This document shows, in pieces, positions 61,121-64,000 of a stretch of 64,000 nt of DNA. Origin of the DNA: Jaltomata sinuosa (taxonomy: Eukaryota; Streptophyta; Magnoliopsida; Solanales; Solanaceae). The position numbers and the translations under genes were made by a program. The stretch covers positions 310,001-374,000 of the forward strand of contig QJPP01007525.1 of NCBI GenBank assembly GCA_003996215.1, given 5' to 3'. Position 1 is the first letter of the stretch. Every line of letters starts with the position of its first letter. Under the pieces are notes generated by a model. That model was not told where the DNA came from. It saw nothing but the letters and a program-made list of their open reading frames with translations, and searched no databases.

Positions 61121-61917
61121 GATAATTATTTTTAGAAATCAATCACGATATATAGATATTTTGAGACTAATGGAGGATCGGTTTGTTTGTATTTCAAGTG
61201 AAAGATATGCACTCATAAATTTTCACTTTTTACAAAGAAATTTTTCAACTTTAACTAAATGCCATCATTTGTTCTTGAAATTTTTAAAACACGATCCAAA
61301 ATATTACTTTGACTATAGCTCAATACATAACTTTAAAAAGCCAAAATTTACACTTAAAATAAAGAATGGAGCAGTGTTTAAATTTAATTATATTGTGGTT
61401 CATATTTTTGTCTCTGTTATTTTATCTTACGTACGTAATTAATCTTCAATCGGTCGGACTTCACAAAATTAATATAATCTTAGATGGAATCAGCAGACCT
61501 AATTATAATTTAAGTTAAATCCCTTTTTAGGCAAAATAAAATTACTTCTTTTTCTTTTCTTGTCTTTTTGGCAAATGAAAACCTCAAAAGGCAAAGAATC
61601 GGATACTTTTTGTTTGTCAATTACTTTAAGAAGAACAAATAGAGATATCTAAAAAATTAGAAAAGATAAAGTGGTAGAAAGAGATTTACGAAAAGGAAAT
61701 TCAAAAGGGAATAATATGAGGCATAAGTGGGATAATTAATATAATACTTTATAAAAGTAAAGACGATACAATCAAGGTTGGATTTGTAGTTGGAAGTTAC
61801 TATGAAATCGAACTTATCACTTAGGAGACAAATCTCACATGATTTCAGAACTAGCTTTATTATACGGCTTGCAAAGTGTCATGTTACATCAATATTCCTC
61901 AAATTTACATATGCAAA

Positions 61918-62107
61918 CACTACTAAAAAATTAAGTAGTATTTTTTCATTAAAATTTCTGACTGAAAAATATTCAGTGGCTATTTCAAAGATATTTTGAT
62001 TAAATCAGTGAAAAAAATAAAAGTAATAGTGTTTTCACAGAGAAAAAATTAGGAAACTTCCCATTGTTTCAATGAAAATTTATTTTCCACCATGCGGTTT
62101 TCTAGTG
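61918..62107. mobile_element. Possible CACTA-like MITE
   Basis: The left end CACTACTAAAAAATTA and right end GCGGTTTTCTAGTG have CACTA termini with A-rich sub-ends. Internal repeats of cagtgaaaaa type are present and further ones extend to about 62180. A 3-bp target duplication was not found, so the boundary is uncertain. Confidence 0.4.
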
Positions 62108-63333
62108 AGCTGATTCGATAGAAAAATCATATTTTACAACATAAATTTTTCATTGATTCGCAGTGAAAAAACCTTTAGTGGAAATAGTATATCTATGTTA
62201 CTTTCATGAGACACTTTCATATTCTCTATAAACTCAAAGTCGCAGAATATTTTGAACTATGTTTGAATTAGGTTTGTAGAGCAAACCTATTTATTCACCA
62301 ATAAATCAACTCGAGTCATGTAAGTAAGAAAAATATGGGTGGAAACAGGAATAGTCTGATGTCTCAGTCAAATCAATTTTCAAGGAAATTATCGAATTTA
62401 TAATCTATTCACGCTTGATTTAGTGAGTAACTTGGTGTATTAATATTGCAAAATTAAACATTGGAGCTTATAAAGCTCGTATAATTGCATATGATCAAAT
62501 TAAAGTAGTTGGCTTATAACATATTTAACAGCTCGATCAAAAATAATTATAAAAAAGATATATCTTATACATTATTATACAAAATATATATATATTTGGA
62601 GGAGCTATTATTTTGATGGACAGTGCATACGTAAAAATCCAAAGTACTCTGTATGGATTTAGAAGTAGGTGATCCAAAGCCTCAACTAGAAAATTTGTTA
62701 GAAAATTGAATAGGAGAATAATCTATCTGAATTTATTTGTTTAATATAAACACCATGCAATAAGATGGCCAGCTATACTAGAGGAACATGGAAAAAAGAG
62801 GTACACATCTGAGGTATAAGATATGGGTGTTTTTTGTACCTGCATTTTGTGACAAATGCTTCTCCCATGGGCTTCCATATGCCAAATGTTAATCTAATCT
62901 AAAACTCCACATTAATTGTCAGAAGCTGATCATGGAAATAAATTAAATATTTTAATGGAAAAAGAGTTGTCTTTTCATTAGAGAAAATACGACAAGTATA
63001 GATCCATATATACGCAAAGCAACTCTCTTTAACGTGGCAAAAAAATATGTCATTTTCTGAGTTTTCTATATTTGCATGTCATCCAAGTATTTATTTTTGA
63101 GGCTGCGTGTTGCATTTGAGTTTGCAAGTCTACACATCATGAAGTATTATTATTGTGTTTGGACTTAAAATCGAATGAGACACGAGAAGTGACAAGGGAT
63201 GTTCATTTTTTCCTTACAATACATAGATAGCATTGTCGTTTGTTTAATGTTGTTCCTAGTGACTTCAAAACCACGTCCCTCGTGAGATACTAGATATATT
63301 AGAACCGCCCGGCGCTGGCCCCTTCCCTTTCAA

Positions 63334-63420
63334 TTAGGGTCGGAGCCAGATAGGACTGAGGAAGTTCATTCGAAAAAAATTACACTATTTATATATGATT
63401 AAAATCCTGACTCCGTAACT
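63334..63420. mobile_element. Degenerate hAT-like fragment
   Basis: ggtcggagccagataggact resembles the inside of a CAGTGGCGGAGCCAG end, and cctgactccgtaactg resembles a complementary end. Short and highly decayed. Confidence 0.3.
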
Positions 63421-64000
63421 GTTTTCAATTTAAGATTGATGGTGGTGAAGCTTTGTCTCCTTCTTACCACCCTCTCTTTTGAAGTAATGTTTCTGAGCAA
63501 TCGAAAAATGTCTAAATATATTTGTGAACAATAAAATGTCCAAATATATTTGTGATCGACTCTACAAAGTGTGACACTTGAGAGGTAACTGTCTCTTTTT
63601 TTTTTCAAGATTATAAATTCCATATTTAAGGATAATTTTGGGCAAAATAAGTGGAGTGATGAGTAATTTGGGAGTACTCGTGCCGACAAATTAATAGAAT
63701 AGGAAAGGCATATTTATAAGGGGGACTACTATGGGGACTTATCAGAAACTCCTTTTTGGTGACTTTATTTTTCACCTAAAGAGTACTTAATTCATGATTG
63801 ATAGAATACAAAATCTTCTCCTTTTTCTTAATTACAAACTTTTGAGCTGTGTAACACCTTTATTCCAATTATTTCTACTCCCCTTAATTAATTAATCTTC
63901 TTAATTACCACGCTAATGGAGGAAATCCTTAGGTGACCTAATTTAAGGGAAATTTCCCAGAGGACAATGAGGAGAGTGAAACTAGAAAGCTGTAGCTAGG

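Larger units (their letters stand above)
58089..64000. other. Intergenic region upstream of pectin acetylesterase
   Basis: 58089-58200 is probably the leader (CT-rich on the coding strand). No other gene is supported to the window end. Identified contents are a MITE family copy at 60866-61120, a possible CACTA-like element at 61918 and a degenerate hAT-like scrap at 63334-63420. The remainder is AT-rich. Confidence 0.55.

Overview
This is a 64 kb, AT-rich plant nuclear segment. It has spliced genes with GT-AG introns, long non-coding stretches full of small transposable elements, and several tRNA-derived SINEs. The repeats are of types I associate with Solanaceae (TS-like SINE ends, Stowaway MITEs with CTCCCTCCGT ends, hAT-like MITEs with CAGNGGCGGA ends). 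I therefore infer a nightshade-family genome (Solanum, Nicotiana or a relative) but cannot name the species.

Five protein-coding genes can be assembled with consistent splice phases. (1) 847-5899 (+): a PIF3-type phytochrome-interacting bHLH transcription factor, 8 coding exons, about 727 aa. (2) 10924-7647 (-): an acidic, Glu/Lys/Pro-rich protein of about 784 aa built on a 22-residue tandem repeat. (3) 15947-14338 (-): a secreted SGNH-fold carbohydrate esterase (SASA/DUF303), 273 aa. (4) 38353-39814 (+): an R2R3-MYB of the MYB61/MYB50 clade, 429 aa. (5) 58088-53389 (-): a secreted pectin acetylesterase, 12 exons, 417 aa. Two act on wall polysaccharide acetylation or esters, and MYB61-clade factors are known for wall and carbon-allocation control. 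The genes lie far apart and nothing indicates co-regulation.

Between 17.3 and 20.8 kb is a decayed cluster of three related F-box/FBA gene copies on the minus strand. One is split by a clean solo LTR (TG...CA ends, 5-bp TTGAC target duplication), one is truncated, and one carries a frameshift.

The remainder is intergenic: 21-38 kb, 40-53 kb and 58-64 kb. It holds nested MITEs, SINEs with target duplications, an RTE-type LINE 3' end, LTR scraps, a mitochondrial cox1 insertion, a 36-nt G homopolymer, AT and CT microsatellites and two adjacent minisatellites.

I found no rRNA gene, no convincing functional tRNA gene and no CRISPR array. No clearly new biochemical system is visible. The most unusual items are the palindrome-rich solo LTR inside an F-box gene, a hAT MITE carrying tRNA-like A/B boxes, the SINE-in-MITE and MITE-in-MITE nests, and the 22-aa repeat gene with a long open antisense frame.
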